From a virus, in the IMG/VR virus record IMGVR_UViG_3300030943_000091, positions 1 to 35,620 of that record: DNA of 35,620 nucleotides; one strand, 5' to 3'. The translations under genes and the position numbers were made by a program. Positions 5,858 through 12,869 of the stretch are shown here, piece by piece; position 1 is the stretch's first letter; every line of letters begins with the position of its first letter. The notes under the pieces are model-generated. The model was not told the DNA's origin and searched no databases. It saw nothing but the letters and a program-made list of their open reading frames with translations.

Positions 5858-5893
5858 ACTCACATTATAAGTGAGTTTAAATTTATTTCTTAA
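5833..5893 (-). promoter_or_regulatory. Promoter with operator-like dyad ahead of the cassette
   Basis: TATAAT (5869-5864) forms the centre of a perfect inverted repeat, AACTCAC (5857-5863) and GTGAGTT (5871-5877). A third AACTCAC lies at 5833-5839. A weak -35, TTAAGA, lies 18 bp upstream at 5893-5888. Placement of the half-sites on the -10 suggests repression by a bound dimer. The predicted start near 5857 coincides with the base of the leader stem. Confidence 0.5.
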
Positions 5894-6134
5894 AATCTGG
5901 GTTTTGCTCAAATAAAGTTATAAATTTTGAAATATTTTCTTCGGATAATTCTATTTGTTTTGCAACAGATATAAAATCAACCATTGTTTGAGTGTCTATC
6001 TCTCCATATCTGCTTTCATTCAATAATACTTCCCTACAAATATTAGTAACGTTAGCCATTATTGATTTGCTAAACATTGAATTTAATATTTGATCTAAGA
6101 ACTCAACTCCACTTGCTTTAAAATCAATTATCAT
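5883..6134 (-). CDS. Hypothetical helical protein, last gene of the DNA-metabolism operon
   Basis: An 83-residue, mostly helical, acidic protein (starts MIIDFKASGVEFLDQILNSM, ends LFEQNPDFKK). It overlaps the start-side neighbour by 4 nt (ATGA), placing it in the nuclease operon. No motif is recognised. The cassette promoter lies just behind its stop, so it marks the operon end. Confidence 0.7.
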   Translation of the reverse strand: MIIDFKASGVEFLDQILNSMFSKSIMANVTNICREVLLNESRYGEIDTQTMVDFISVAKQIELSEENISKFITLFEQNPDFKK

Positions 6135-6415
6135 ATATTTTTTTTAATTCTTAAATTATTATACCACTCTTTGCCTTTTTTGTTTATTATAATTTCTTCT
6201 AATTCTTTTCTTTGTTTATTATGAATTAATAAATGGCAATTATTACAAACTGGTATTAAATTTTCTTCTGTATATCTTAATTGTGTATTTGATCCTTTAT
6301 GAAAAAAATGATGATGGCACACTGTTAAATCTCCACATAATAAACAATAAGGATTTTTTTTTATTAAATATTCTTGAAATTTTTTATCAGTCCACTTATT
6401 TTTTATTTTTAGCAT
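6131..6415 (-). CDS. HNH endonuclease
   Basis: The 94-residue protein has a treble-clef HNH fold: zinc ligands CLLC at residues 24-27 and CNNC at 57-60, the first catalytic His in HHHFFHKG (34-41), Asn in ENLIPVCNNCHLLIH and the last His at 61-65. Small HNH proteins of this kind nick or cut DNA and are often near packaging or recombination genes in phages. It overlaps the homing endonuclease gene by 7 nt. Possible roles are DNA processing with terminase or recombination; which one cannot be told. Confidence 0.85.
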   Translation of the reverse strand: MLKIKNKWTDKKFQEYLIKKNPYCLLCGDLTVCHHHFFHKGSNTQLRYTEENLIPVCNNCHLLIHNKQRKELEEIIINKKGKEWYNNLRIKKNI

Positions 6416-6993
6416 ATTTTTTTAAATTCCCACTTAAAACCTCCTGAGGTTTTTATTATATGGTTGCAACATCTAGAAATAGAAGTAGATTGTATTTTTA
6501 ATATTCTCATAACTTCTGTAGCACTAATCCATTCTTTTATAAAATCTCCATTTAAATTATATTGAAATACTGGTTTAGAAAAAATATTTAAATATCCAGT
6601 TCTTCCTTTCATTCCACTACTAACTCTAAGACCAGTTTTTATTGCGTGTAATGTATTTTCTTGTGCCGTGTTCCACTCAAGATTTTCTACCATATTATCA
6701 TTTTTTATACCATTGATATGATTCACTTGAGATTTATTAAATGGATTTTTTAAAAAAGATTCAGCTACTAAACGATGTACTCTTTTATTATTTGCTTTAC
6801 CGTTTTTATTCAACTGTATATATACGTACCCATATAATAATCGTGTTGATACAATAATTTCTTTTTTATTGTATTGATTATTAGACTTTCTAATTAAAGA
6901 CTTTACTCTACCAAAATTAGAAACCTTATAATAACCTTCATATCCTATAACATCCTTCCATATTTCTTTTTTATTCTTGTGTAATTGTATCAT
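6409..6993 (-). CDS. NUMOD4/HNH homing endonuclease
   Basis: Domain order in this 194-residue protein is clear: NUMOD4 at residues 11-33 (IWKDVIGYEGYYKVSNFG), HNH_3 core at about 72-110 (RVHRLVAESF, NHINGIKNDN, ENLEWNTAQEN) and a NUMOD1-type DNA-binding repeat at about 140-172 (PVFQYNLNGDFIKEWISATE). These are freestanding mobile endonucleases that cut homologous sites in co-infecting phages and spread by repair. It is wedged between two nuclease genes with 4- and 7-nt overlaps, so it is fully integrated into the operon rather than left as an insertion scar. It is probably mobile, and unlikely to serve core replication. Confidence 0.92.
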   Translation of the reverse strand: MIQLHKNKKEIWKDVIGYEGYYKVSNFGRVKSLIRKSNNQYNKKEIIVSTRLLYGYVYIQLNKNGKANNKRVHRLVAESFLKNPFNKSQVNHINGIKNDNMVENLEWNTAQENTLHAIKTGLRVSSGMKGRTGYLNIFSKPVFQYNLNGDFIKEWISATEVMRILKIQSTSISRCCNHIIKTSGGFKWEFKKIC

Positions 6994-7316
6994 ATTTCTA
7001 ATTGGTTATCAATTTGTTTTAAACAGTTTATAACATCGTCAATACTTGTAACTATATAATAAAATCCACCCGATTTTTTTATTTGTTTTTCTGCTTCTTT
7101 TTGGTATTCACTTTGTTTTCCTTTTTCTGTTTTAACTTCTAGTCCTACAAATTGACCGTGATAACTCATAACTATATCTGGACAACCTTTTGATCCTGTT
7201 TTAAAGTACCCCCCTTTTTCTGTCTTAAAAGATCCAGATCCAGCTCTAAAATAATAAATATTTTTTTTATAAGCAAGATAGTCTAAAATGCTTTTTTGTA
7301 TTTGATTTTCTAACAT
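6990..7316 (-). CDS. VRR-NUC family nuclease
   Basis: With the ATG at 7316 the protein has 108 residues, the usual VRR-NUC length. Catalytic PD-(D/E)XK signature: early Glu-3, GCPDIVM (Asp-47), GLEVKTEKGKQS (Glu-60, Lys-62, Gln-68). Phage VRR-NUC proteins are predicted junction or branched-DNA nucleases, here beside SSB, ERF and a RecB-like nuclease. A longer frame up to 7385 would overlap the preceding gene by 59 nt with a low-complexity Lys-rich leader, so the internal start is preferred. Stop overlaps the homing endonuclease start. Confidence 0.9.
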   Translation of the reverse strand: MLENQIQKSILDYLAYKKNIYYFRAGSGSFKTEKGGYFKTGSKGCPDIVMSYHGQFVGLEVKTEKGKQSEYQKEAEKQIKKSGGFYYIVTSIDDVINCLKQIDNQLEI

Positions 7317-7326
7317 TTTTTTATGG

Positions 7327-7569
7327 TTATTCTTCAATATATTCTGGATTTTTTTCTTCTTCAATTTCTTCTGGTGTTTTTTCAACTAATTCCCAAAATT
7401 CATTTAAAGAATACTTATAAAGAACATTTTTATCGTTGCTTTGTAAAGAATTAGATTCAAAAGTTCCATCTTCTTTAATTTCTATCCAGGTTAAAACGTA
7501 AGTATTTTTATTTACTTTATAAACTGAAACGTTTGCTATATTTTCTTTTATTTGTAATTTTTTAGGCAT
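7327..7569 (-). CDS. 80-residue hypothetical protein
   Basis: A small protein with a beta-rich N-terminal half (KLQIKENIANVSVYKVNKNT, YVLTWIEIKEDGTFES) and an acidic C-terminus (PEEIEEEKNPEYIEE). It is coupled to its neighbour, sharing one base between the upstream stop and its own ATG (TAATG). It lies between a winged-helix-like gene and the VRR-NUC gene. No family is recognised. Confidence 0.7.
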   Translation of the reverse strand: MPKKLQIKENIANVSVYKVNKNTYVLTWIEIKEDGTFESNSLQSNDKNVLYKYSLNEFWELVEKTPEEIEEEKNPEYIEE

Positions 7570-7886
7570 TATGTATTTTTAAAAACATTTAAACTTTCTA
7601 TGTACCATTGTTTTTCTAAAATTTTTCTTGCTTCCAAAACCTTTTGATCAGTAGGAAGAAATTTATGTTCATTGTTTTGAATATGCGCTCTAACTCTTTT
7701 TATATCGTCTTGAGTAGGAATGTCGGACAAATTCCCAAGAGGAAGACAATAATCTCTTGCCTCTTGAGAATAAATTAATTTATCAAGATGAAATTTTTTC
7801 CAGATCTTTTTTGTAAGTTCTATATCAGAATTAGAAGTTTCGGGAGAATATTCTAAAACATTTAATACCTTTTGTTTTAAATTCAT
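7569..7886 (-). CDS. Hypothetical protein with winged-helix-like N-terminus
   Basis: The 105-residue protein begins MNLKQKVLNVLEYSPETSNS and continues DIELTKKIWKKFH, a pattern seen in small phage proteins with a helical DNA-binding fold. Later it has IPTQDDIKRVRAHIQNNEHK. The start has the CGTATGA context. It follows the ssb gene by 15 nt. A replication or transcription accessory role is possible, but the assignment is weak. Confidence 0.65.
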   Translation of the reverse strand: MNLKQKVLNVLEYSPETSNSDIELTKKIWKKFHLDKLIYSQEARDYCLPLGNLSDIPTQDDIKRVRAHIQNNEHKFLPTDQKVLEARKILEKQWYIESLNVFKNT

Positions 7887-7901
7887 ACGATTTAAAGTTA
7901 A

Positions 7902-8369
7902 TTATTCTTGAAAACTTGCAAGTTCTTCGGCTGTCAATTCTTCATCGTCAGCGTCTATAATTGGCAATTCTTCTTCTGTTGATGATGGTTTTTTATAACC
8001 TTCGTTGTAAAATCCGTACTTTTCGTCTTCTGAAACGCCTTTTTTCTTTTGCACAAAGTCCCAGTTATCAACTTTAATTTCTGTTGCATATCCTTTTGAC
8101 CCATCTTTTTTATCCCACGATCTTGTCACAATCTCACCTTCTACAAATATTTTATCACCTTTTTTATTCCATTCTGCTAATGCTTCGGCTTTTTTTTTAA
8201 AAACAACACAGTTTATAAATGCTACTTTTTCCTTTTTTTCGCCTTTTTCATCCTTCCAACTTTTATTTACTGCTAGAGTAAAAGAGGCAACACTATCTCC
8301 GCTTGTTAATTTTTTTACTTCAATATCTTTTGTAAGATTGCCACATAACATAACTTTATTTAATTCCAT
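7902..8369 (-). CDS. ssb: Single-stranded DNA-binding protein
   Basis: A bacterial-type SSB of 155 residues. The OB fold spans about residues 1-112, with the classic opening MELNKVMLCGNLTKDIEVKK, ASFTLAVNKSW, FINCVVF and GDKIFVEGEI. The C-terminal tail is acidic (IIDADDEELTAEELASFQE) but lacks the usual DDDIPF tip, so contacts with host SSB-binding proteins may differ. It protects ssDNA in replication and in annealing with the ERF protein of the same operon. No SD; an A-rich leader precedes the ATG. Confidence 0.95.
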   Translation of the reverse strand: MELNKVMLCGNLTKDIEVKKLTSGDSVASFTLAVNKSWKDEKGEKKEKVAFINCVVFKKKAEALAEWNKKGDKIFVEGEIVTRSWDKKDGSKGYATEIKVDNWDFVQKKKGVSEDEKYGFYNEGYKKPSSTEEELPIIDADDEELTAEELASFQE

Positions 8370-8415
8370 TTTTATATTTTTATTATTATTAATTACATTC
8401 TACACATTCTTGAAT

Positions 8416-8604
8416 TTATTCTATCATTTGTACTTCCATAAGAATTTCGCAAGATCCTTTAAACACAGAAAGATCGTTTACTTTTCCTATTGTGTATATA
8501 TCACAAGTTAAATCGTCTATATCATCTATAATTTCTTCTTTTATATCTTTTCTAGTGTGGTCATCTTCTACGTAAAATATTATTTTTAATTTTCCGTTTA
8601 ACAT
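8416..8604 (-). CDS. 62-residue acidic hypothetical protein
   Basis: It begins MLNGKLKIIFYVEDDHTRKD and alternates beta-like and acidic stretches (EEIIDDIDDLTCDIY). It follows the HTH gene with one base between stop and start and precedes ssb. The fold may be a small alpha/beta sandwich. No family is recognised. Confidence 0.65.
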   Translation of the reverse strand: MLNGKLKIIFYVEDDHTRKDIKEEIIDDIDDLTCDIYTIGKVNDLSVFKGSCEILMEVQMIE

Positions 8605-8605
8605 T

Positions 8606-8815
8606 TTAAATTTTGTTTAACTTTATTAAATATTTGTCTAACTCTTGTTTAGATATTTTTATTCTTCTTCTATCCGCTCCTTTTAAAGATAGATCAACGC
8701 TGTTTATTTCTTTACAGTCTAAGAATTTTTGGAAAGTTTTTCTTGATATTCCGAAACCGTTTTCTAATAAATATTTCATTGATTTATCTATGCTTAACAA
8801 TTCTATTTTTTCCAT
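8606..8815 (-). CDS. Small excisionase-like helix-turn-helix protein
   Basis: This 69-residue protein has a MerR/excisionase-type layout: LLSIDKSMKYLLENGFGISR (helix-turn-helix start), a central helix (TFQKFLDCKEI) and a C-terminal wing and helix (RRRIKISKQELDKYLIKL). Such proteins bind DNA as regulators or recombination accessory factors. No integrase is present, so a regulatory role is more likely than excision. Confidence 0.65.
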   Translation of the reverse strand: MEKIELLSIDKSMKYLLENGFGISRKTFQKFLDCKEINSVDLSLKGADRRRIKISKQELDKYLIKLNKI

Positions 8816-8819
8816 AATT

Positions 8820-9254
8820 TTATAATAATCCTTGAATAAAGTCGTTTCGTTCTAAGTGAAAAATCTCGCAGTCTGGAATTTTGAATTCTGGGAAGTTGTG
8901 CTTTATCCAGTACAAAGTCCCGTTAATTAATATGATAAAATCCTCTATTTCGTATTCGGTAGTAGAGAATAGATGATAGTATTCGTTTGTTGAAACCATA
9001 CTAACTCTATTCTCTTTTTTCCCGAATTGTTCTTTAAGATCGAGTTTTAAATCATTCTCACTCCATCCATAATCTTTACAAAATACTGATATAACCAAGT
9101 GAAAATAGTTATTTTGATTTACTGTATATTTTTTTGATCTTTTTTTTATTTCTATTTGTATATCTTTATCATTTAAAGATTTTAACAGATTGTTATAAAT
9201 ATCGTCTTTTTCATATACTATTTTATTATTTTCTACTTTGGCGTATAAAATCAT
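8820..9254 (-). CDS. NinB/Orf-like recombination accessory protein
   Basis: The 144-residue protein matches the pattern of the lambda NinB (Orf) family as I remember it: a short beta N-terminus, KKRSKKYTVNQNNYFHLVIS (the RS..QN motif), a helical GWSENDLKLDLKEQFG segment, then a Ser/Thr-rich loop, EIEDFIILINGTLYWI and a final IPDCE. NinB binds ssDNA and assists recombinases; here it sits next to SSB and upstream of ERF and RecB-like partners. The start overlaps the previous stop (TAATG). Confidence 0.65.
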   Translation of the reverse strand: MILYAKVENNKIVYEKDDIYNNLLKSLNDKDIQIEIKKRSKKYTVNQNNYFHLVISVFCKDYGWSENDLKLDLKEQFGKKENRVSMVSTNEYYHLFSTTEYEIEDFIILINGTLYWIKHNFPEFKIPDCEIFHLERNDFIQGLL

Positions 9255-9655
9255 TATTTTTTGTTAGATTTTTTAGCTTTTTTTTCTTCTTTATGTTTAT
9301 TAGCCCAATATTTTTTTAAACTATCGGACATATTTTTTCTTGCTTGTGGTGATATTGGCTTTCTTTTTGATGGCACTGAAATTCTTTTTTCTTTTTTATC
9401 GTATTGACCTTTTAAAATAGACTCCAATATTGCTTTGCTTTGATCTTCTAAGCCGTGTCTTTTTGCAATTTTATCAATTTCTTCTTGAAAGCCATTAAAG
9501 TTTTCATCTACAGTTTTCATTGCTTTTCCAAAAAGGTATTTATTGGCATTTATTTTAGCGTTCAATAGCTCATCGGTATGTTTTAAGTGATAGTATACTA
9601 TTAAAGTATTTATTGTTGCTACGATCAAAACTATGATCATTAATGCTAATTCCAT
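9254..9655 (-). CDS. Membrane-anchored coiled-coil protein
   Basis: In this 133-residue protein residues 3-21 form one hydrophobic helix (LALMIIVLIVATINTLIVYY), followed by a helical, probably coiled-coil cytoplasmic region and a very basic C-terminus (NKHKEEKKAKKSNKK). The polarity suggests a membrane anchor with a nucleic-acid-binding tail. It is one of three small membrane proteins in the DNA-metabolism region. A role in tethering DNA at the membrane is only an idea. Confidence 0.65.
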   Translation of the reverse strand: MELALMIIVLIVATINTLIVYYHLKHTDELLNAKINANKYLFGKAMKTVDENFNGFQEEIDKIAKRHGLEDQSKAILESILKGQYDKKEKRISVPSKRKPISPQARKNMSDSLKKYWANKHKEEKKAKKSNKK

Positions 9656-9678
9656 ATTTTTATTTTAGTTTATTTAAA

Positions 9679-9954
9679 TTATAAATTATCTATAATAGAA
9701 CAAATAATAAGTACCCCAACGCAAATTGCTAACGCTATGGTAAATAATAACGCTATAAAACCAACGTTAATTTCTGGAACGCTATAAGTGTTCACAACAT
9801 TTTTTGTGCATACATCATAGTTTTGATATGTAATTTTTTGCGTTGGTGAAAATACACCTTTTCTTTCAGTGCTAAATTTAAGTGTTTCTATCTTGCAAGA
9901 TGTAACATCTCCTTTTAATTCTGAATTTGTAATTGCTACTGCATTTGTTTCCAT
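9679..9954 (-). CDS. Small tail-anchored membrane protein
   Basis: The 91-residue product has a polar Thr/Ser-rich N-terminal domain with Cys at 20 and 49, and a C-terminal membrane helix at about residues 64-87 (VGFIALLFTIALAICVGVLI). No signal peptide is visible. It sits directly after the RecB-like nuclease gene. Function unknown; membrane insertion is well supported by hydrophobicity. Confidence 0.65.
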   Translation of the reverse strand: METNAVAITNSELKGDVTSCKIETLKFSTERKGVFSPTQKITYQNYDVCTKNVVNTYSVPEINVGFIALLFTIALAICVGVLIICSIIDNL

Positions 9955-9958
9955 ATTT

Positions 9959-10792
9959 TTATTCTTTTATTATTTGTTTAAAGTAATTCCAACTGTCATA
10001 ACCTCCAAACATTGTAAATGGATTCGGTAAAACAGTATTTATTCTTAAAGTTTCTAATTTTTTCAAAACTCTTTTATAAAGATGTTCAAAAATTTCTAGC
10101 ATTTCATCGTCAATTACGATCTCAATTGAATTTATTTGACTTGATCCATCTCTATTTTTTGACTTCTTAACTTCGTCAAATTGTACTTTATAAGGTGCTT
10201 TTCCATAATTTGCTTTTATAGTTATATAAATAACTAGCGCCTGGATTATGTAGGCTATTTTTTCAGTATCTTGACCAGTAAAAGTTGAAACAGTTTTGTG
10301 ATCTATTGCGTATATTCCTTTTTCGTCTTCACAAACAAGATCTACAATACATTTTAAATTTACTGGAGCTAGATCACCGTTTAAATAATTCCATTTAACA
10401 GTGTAACTTTGTTCTGTTCCAATAGGGTTATAGTTTGGTATTTCTTTTTTGTAGAATTCGTAAGCGTTTGAAACAGATTTTAAACTGTCTTCTAAAGATC
10501 CAGTTTTTCCCCATTCTATAAATTTCATTTTATCTTTAAAGATATTTGCAATTTCTTTTAATATCTCTCCTTCTCTTTTTGCGTCTGGGAAAACTCCATT
10601 TTGAATTTTCCAAGACCAAAATAACTCAAGTATTTTATGAAAAGCAGTACCCTCAATAAGAGCTGGCGATGTTTTTTCATCATATAATTTACGAATATAC
10701 TGCTTATAAAATTTAACTTCATCCTCCATCAAACATCTAATACTTGAAAACGATAGATGTTGGACTGGGTATGATTTTTTTTCTTCTTCCAT
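9959..10792 (-). CDS. RecB/Cas4-like PD-(D/E)XK nuclease
   Basis: Using the ATG at 10792 gives 277 residues and avoids overlap with the ERF gene. The RecB-nuclease signature is complete: LSFSSIRCL helix, GTAFHKILELF (motif I His), LKCIVDLV (Asp), YAIDHKTVS (Asp-x-Lys) and a late IIQALVIYI helix with the conserved Gln. These enzymes act as exonucleases in phage recombination, here paired with the ERF annealing protein in the manner of lambda Exo and Bet. Four conserved Cys of true Cas4 are not seen, so an iron-sulphur cluster is not expected. Confidence 0.87.
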   Translation of the reverse strand: MEEEKKSYPVQHLSFSSIRCLMEDEVKFYKQYIRKLYDEKTSPALIEGTAFHKILELFWSWKIQNGVFPDAKREGEILKEIANIFKDKMKFIEWGKTGSLEDSLKSVSNAYEFYKKEIPNYNPIGTEQSYTVKWNYLNGDLAPVNLKCIVDLVCEDEKGIYAIDHKTVSTFTGQDTEKIAYIIQALVIYITIKANYGKAPYKVQFDEVKKSKNRDGSSQINSIEIVIDDEMLEIFEHLYKRVLKKLETLRINTVLPNPFTMFGGYDSWNYFKQIIKE

Positions 10793-10793
10793 A

Positions 10794-11543
10794 TTATTCA
10801 AGATTATTTTTAAACTCATCTTTTAAAATATTAAATACAGAAACTTCTTCTTCGACTTTTTTTTCTTTTGCAATTTCTTTTTTAATTTCTAGCTCCTCTT
10901 TTGTTTCTTCCTTTTTTTCTACTGGGACAGTTTTTTCGTTTTCTGTTTTGCTAACTTTTTTTACAATCTTTTTTAATTGATCAATAAACTTGTTAGCCTT
11001 TGCAAAACTCCAATTTTCAACTCCTGTAATATCTGTTTTAGGTGCTTTTTCAGCAACTAATTTAATAATTTCAGTAACTTGCATATCTGTTATAATTTTG
11101 TCTTCTCTGCCATTATCAGAATTATATCCAGAATTTTGTTTTTCTTTTGATCCTACATTGCTATTCCCATCGTCATCGTCTTCGCTTGCTATTCCTAAAA
11201 CAGAAGTTAATTGATATCTTTTTTCATAAGTTATAGCTCCACCAATCTTTTGAGCTTCTCCATTTGTTTTAACACATAACTCAGAGCTTTCAATAAATTG
11301 ACCAGTTGTATGTAACAATATTGTTTTACAAAAAGTTTCTATATCTGTTGATCTAACATCTTGATAAACAAATATATTATATTTTGAAAGTACTGGACGC
11401 ACTAATTCGAGTACATTGTCTAAGGTAGAATATTTTTTACCTTTATAGAAAGGATTTTCAGCATTTTTTATTGGATTTTTTATTTCTCCTTGAAATTTTA
11501 CAAGATCTTTTACTAAGTCTTGTATCTCTATTGATCTTTTCAT
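10794..11543 (-). CDS. erf: ERF-family single-strand annealing protein
   Basis: The 249-residue protein has an ERF domain in about residues 1-125: helical opening, NPFYKGKKYSTLDNVLELVRPVLSKYNI split across the core, TTGQFIESSE, and the hallmark GGAITYEKRYQLTSVLGI followed by EDDDDGN. The C-terminal third is Lys/Glu-rich and probably coiled. ERF proteins anneal complementary ssDNA and circularise or recombine phage genomes. It is coupled to the downstream RecB-like exonuclease by 1 nt. The start context AAAAGCGTATGA is complementary over 12 nt to the loop of small RNA 2. Confidence 0.9.
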   Translation of the reverse strand: MKRSIEIQDLVKDLVKFQGEIKNPIKNAENPFYKGKKYSTLDNVLELVRPVLSKYNIFVYQDVRSTDIETFCKTILLHTTGQFIESSELCVKTNGEAQKIGGAITYEKRYQLTSVLGIASEDDDDGNSNVGSKEKQNSGYNSDNGREDKIITDMQVTEIIKLVAEKAPKTDITGVENWSFAKANKFIDQLKKIVKKVSKTENEKTVPVEKKEETKEELEIKKEIAKEKKVEEEVSVFNILKDEFKNNLE

Positions 11544-11549
11544 ACGCTT

Positions 11550-11780
11550 TTATTTTATTTTTATTAAAGCAACTATTAATAATATTCCAAAAAATATAAA
11601 TAGAGTTGCAACTTCAAAAAAGAAATTTTTTATATCTTGTTGTATTTCTAAATTTCTATATTTATTAGTTTTGTTATATAAACGATTTTTTGGTGACAAG
11701 CTATCTTTTATCATAGTTTTAAACTTACTAATTAAAAAGTAAAAAGGATCGAGTACATTCTTCGTTTTTTTTGATTTCAT
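11550..11780 (-). CDS. Small C-terminally anchored membrane protein
   Basis: Start chosen at 11780 because the preceding bases form the GCGTATGA context shared with other genes; three extra codons are possible upstream. The 76-residue product is basic, with one C-terminal membrane helix (VATLFIFFGILLIVALIKIK). It precedes erf by 6 nt and is among the first genes after the promoter at 12033-12060. Function unknown. Confidence 0.6.
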   Translation of the reverse strand: MKSKKTKNVLDPFYFLISKFKTMIKDSLSPKNRLYNKTNKYRNLEIQQDIKNFFFEVATLFIFFGILLIVALIKIK

Positions 11781-11828
11781 ACGCCACAATCAAATATACT
11801 ACTGATCACATTCAATCCCTTTGATACT

Positions 11829-11927
11829 TTAATCTTTTTCGTAATAATTTATATCGTGATCTATTGATTTTTCGCAAATATATTTATATTTGAGATAATT
11901 TATAAAATTTTTTATCAATTTGATCAT
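11829..11927 (-). CDS. 32-residue putative micro-protein
   Basis: A short frame encoding MIKLIKNFINYLKYKYICEK followed by SIDHDINYYEKD, an amphipathic basic helix and an acidic tail. It lies in the leader after the promoter at 12033-12060 and is the only frame of any length there. The start has an A/T-rich leader like other genes. Low confidence because of its length. Confidence 0.3.
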   Translation of the reverse strand: MIKLIKNFINYLKYKYICEKSIDHDINYYEKD

Positions 11928-11958
11928 AAAATTAAATTATTTGTTATGCAACCATTAG

Positions 11959-12013
11959 AAGCTATATATCAATATTTTAATAACTTTTGTTATCAGTATT
12001 AATATATTAGCTT
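11959..12013 (-). promoter_or_regulatory. Imperfect 55-nt inverted repeat in the leader of the recombination operon
   Basis: Outer arms AAGCTA (11959-11964) and TAGCTT (12008-12013), then interrupted A/T pairs, and an inner ATAAC/GTTAT hairpin with a TTTT loop (11980-11993). It lies about 13 nt after the predicted transcript start. No U-tract follows, so it is not a terminator; a leader structure or protein-binding dyad is possible. Apart from this, the promoter and the 32-codon frame, 11781-12094 shows nothing clear. Confidence 0.4.
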
Positions 12014-12032
12014 TCTATCAGTCAACTATATA

Positions 12033-12060
12033 ATTATATCATTTCTATTTTATTTGTAAA
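12033..12060 (-). promoter_or_regulatory. Promoter of the recombination and nuclease operon
   Basis: TTTACA (12060-12055), 16-bp spacer and TATAAT (12038-12033). The predicted start near 12026 leads into the genes from 11927 down to 5883. A TTATCCACA sequence on the minus strand lies just upstream (12090-12082). Confidence 0.55.
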
Positions 12061-12094
12061 TAGTTACATTTAATTATACATTGTGGATAACTTT

Positions 12095-12253
12095 TTATTT
12101 AGTTTTTTTAGGTTTTTTATTATAATCATTACTTGTAATTGAGCCATCTCCACCAATATCATCGTATTTTCTGCCACACCTTACACAATAATCACTATCA
12201 TATCCAAACCTATGATATGAAAACCAGCACAAAAATCTAGTTAATTTTATCAT
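12095..12253 (-). CDS. 52-residue treble-clef-like zinc protein (DUF1660-like)
   Basis: The product begins MIKLTRFLCWFSYHRFGYDS and has CVRCG at residues 23-27, with Cys-9 and His-14 upstream. The C...H...CxRCG arrangement resembles the small phage DUF1660-type family as I recall it. A Lys-rich tail follows (NKKPKKTK). It is too short for most gene callers. Function unknown; one structural zinc is likely. Confidence 0.6.
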   Translation of the reverse strand: MIKLTRFLCWFSYHRFGYDSDYCVRCGRKYDDIGGDGSITSNDYNKKPKKTK

Positions 12254-12262
12254 TTTGTTTTA

Positions 12263-12421
12263 TTAGTTAGTTAAATTTCCCTCTCCTATTAAAGTCCATA
12301 TTTCTCCTTCTTCTCCACATTCTGGACACTCTAATTTTAATAACTTGTTTATAGTTTTAATATCTCTTGTTACATATAAATTATGCTCACATTTATAACA
12401 TTTAAAAATTAAGTCTTTCAT
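12263..12421 (-). CDS. 52-residue zinc-ribbon protein
   Basis: Two CxxC knuckles, CYKC at residues 8-11 and CPEC at 32-35, are separated by 20 residues and flanked by short strands (MKDLIFKCYKC, LECPECGEEGEIWTLI). This is a classic zinc ribbon. It may bind nucleic acid or bridge to a polymerase. Its start is preceded by a 24-nt spacer identical to that before the gene at 13465. Confidence 0.65.
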   Translation of the reverse strand: MKDLIFKCYKCEHNLYVTRDIKTINKLLKLECPECGEEGEIWTLIGEGNLTN

Positions 12422-12422
12422 C

Positions 12423-12446
12423 TCTTTTATATTAGTTGTTTAAATT
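12423..12446 (-). repeat. Repeated intergenic start spacer, type B, copy 1
   Basis: The 24 bases are identical to 13467-13490. Each lies between a stop codon and the start codon of the next small gene, covering the translation initiation region. The genes on either side are unrelated. Confidence 0.8.
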
Positions 12447-12449
12447 TTA

Positions 12450-12710
12450 TTATTTAGTTAAAAGTCCTATTATTTTGTCTAATCTTTCACAAATATCTTT
12501 GTTAGTATAGAATTTAACATCTTCTTCAATATCTATTGATATATCCCCAGCTGGAAATAATACATTTAATTCATTCAACATTTTACCCGTTAAATATCTA
12601 TGTCCTTTTTCTATTAAAGAAATATAACTTTCTGAACATCCTAATTTTTTGGCTAACTGCTTTTGAGTTAAATGATATTTTATTCTAAGTTGTATTAGGC
12701 TTCTTATCAT
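12450..12710 (-). CDS. Xre/Cro-type transcription regulator
   Basis: An 86-residue protein with a canonical HTH_3 domain at about residues 5-58: LRIKYHLTQKQLAKKLGCSE followed by SYISLIEKGHRYLTGKML. The C-terminal tail is short and probably dimerises. It is the only clear Cro/CI-type regulator in the genome, so it is the best candidate to bind the palindrome at 18069-18083 or the dyad at 5857-5877. The start overlaps the previous stop (ATGA). Confidence 0.88.
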   Translation of the reverse strand: MIRSLIQLRIKYHLTQKQLAKKLGCSESYISLIEKGHRYLTGKMLNELNVLFPAGDISIDIEEDVKFYTNKDICERLDKIIGLLTK

Positions 12711-12847
12711 TTTTTATTTATTAATTTATAAAATTCATTTATAAAGGCTTTAAAGTTATTTTTATATTTACTTTCTTTTTCATAAAAGCTATTCATTACA
12801 GTTGTGTGATATTTAAAAAAAGTATCTTGTATTTGTTTTTTAGTCAT
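12707..12847 (-). CDS. 46-residue basic hypothetical protein
   Basis: The product starts MTKKQIQDTFFKYHTTVMNS and is rich in Lys, Phe and Tyr, probably two helices. Its TGA stop overlaps the ATG of the Xre regulator (ATGA), which supports coupled translation. TGA as a stop here argues against a recoded genetic code. Function unknown. Confidence 0.55.
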   Translation of the reverse strand: MTKKQIQDTFFKYHTTVMNSFYEKESKYKNNFKAFINEFYKLINKK

Positions 12848-12869
12848 TTCTTATAGTTAATTATTAAAT
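12845..12869 (-). repeat. Repeated intergenic start spacer, type A, copy 1
   Basis: The 25 bases are identical to 13840-13864, spanning the end of one gene, the spacer and the ATG of the next. Flanking proteins are unrelated. Confidence 0.8.

Noticed and set aside
6990-7385. Longer start for the VRR-NUC gene
   Set aside because: The extra 23 residues are a Lys/Asn run that overlaps the upstream gene by 59 nt; the family normally starts near the internal Met.
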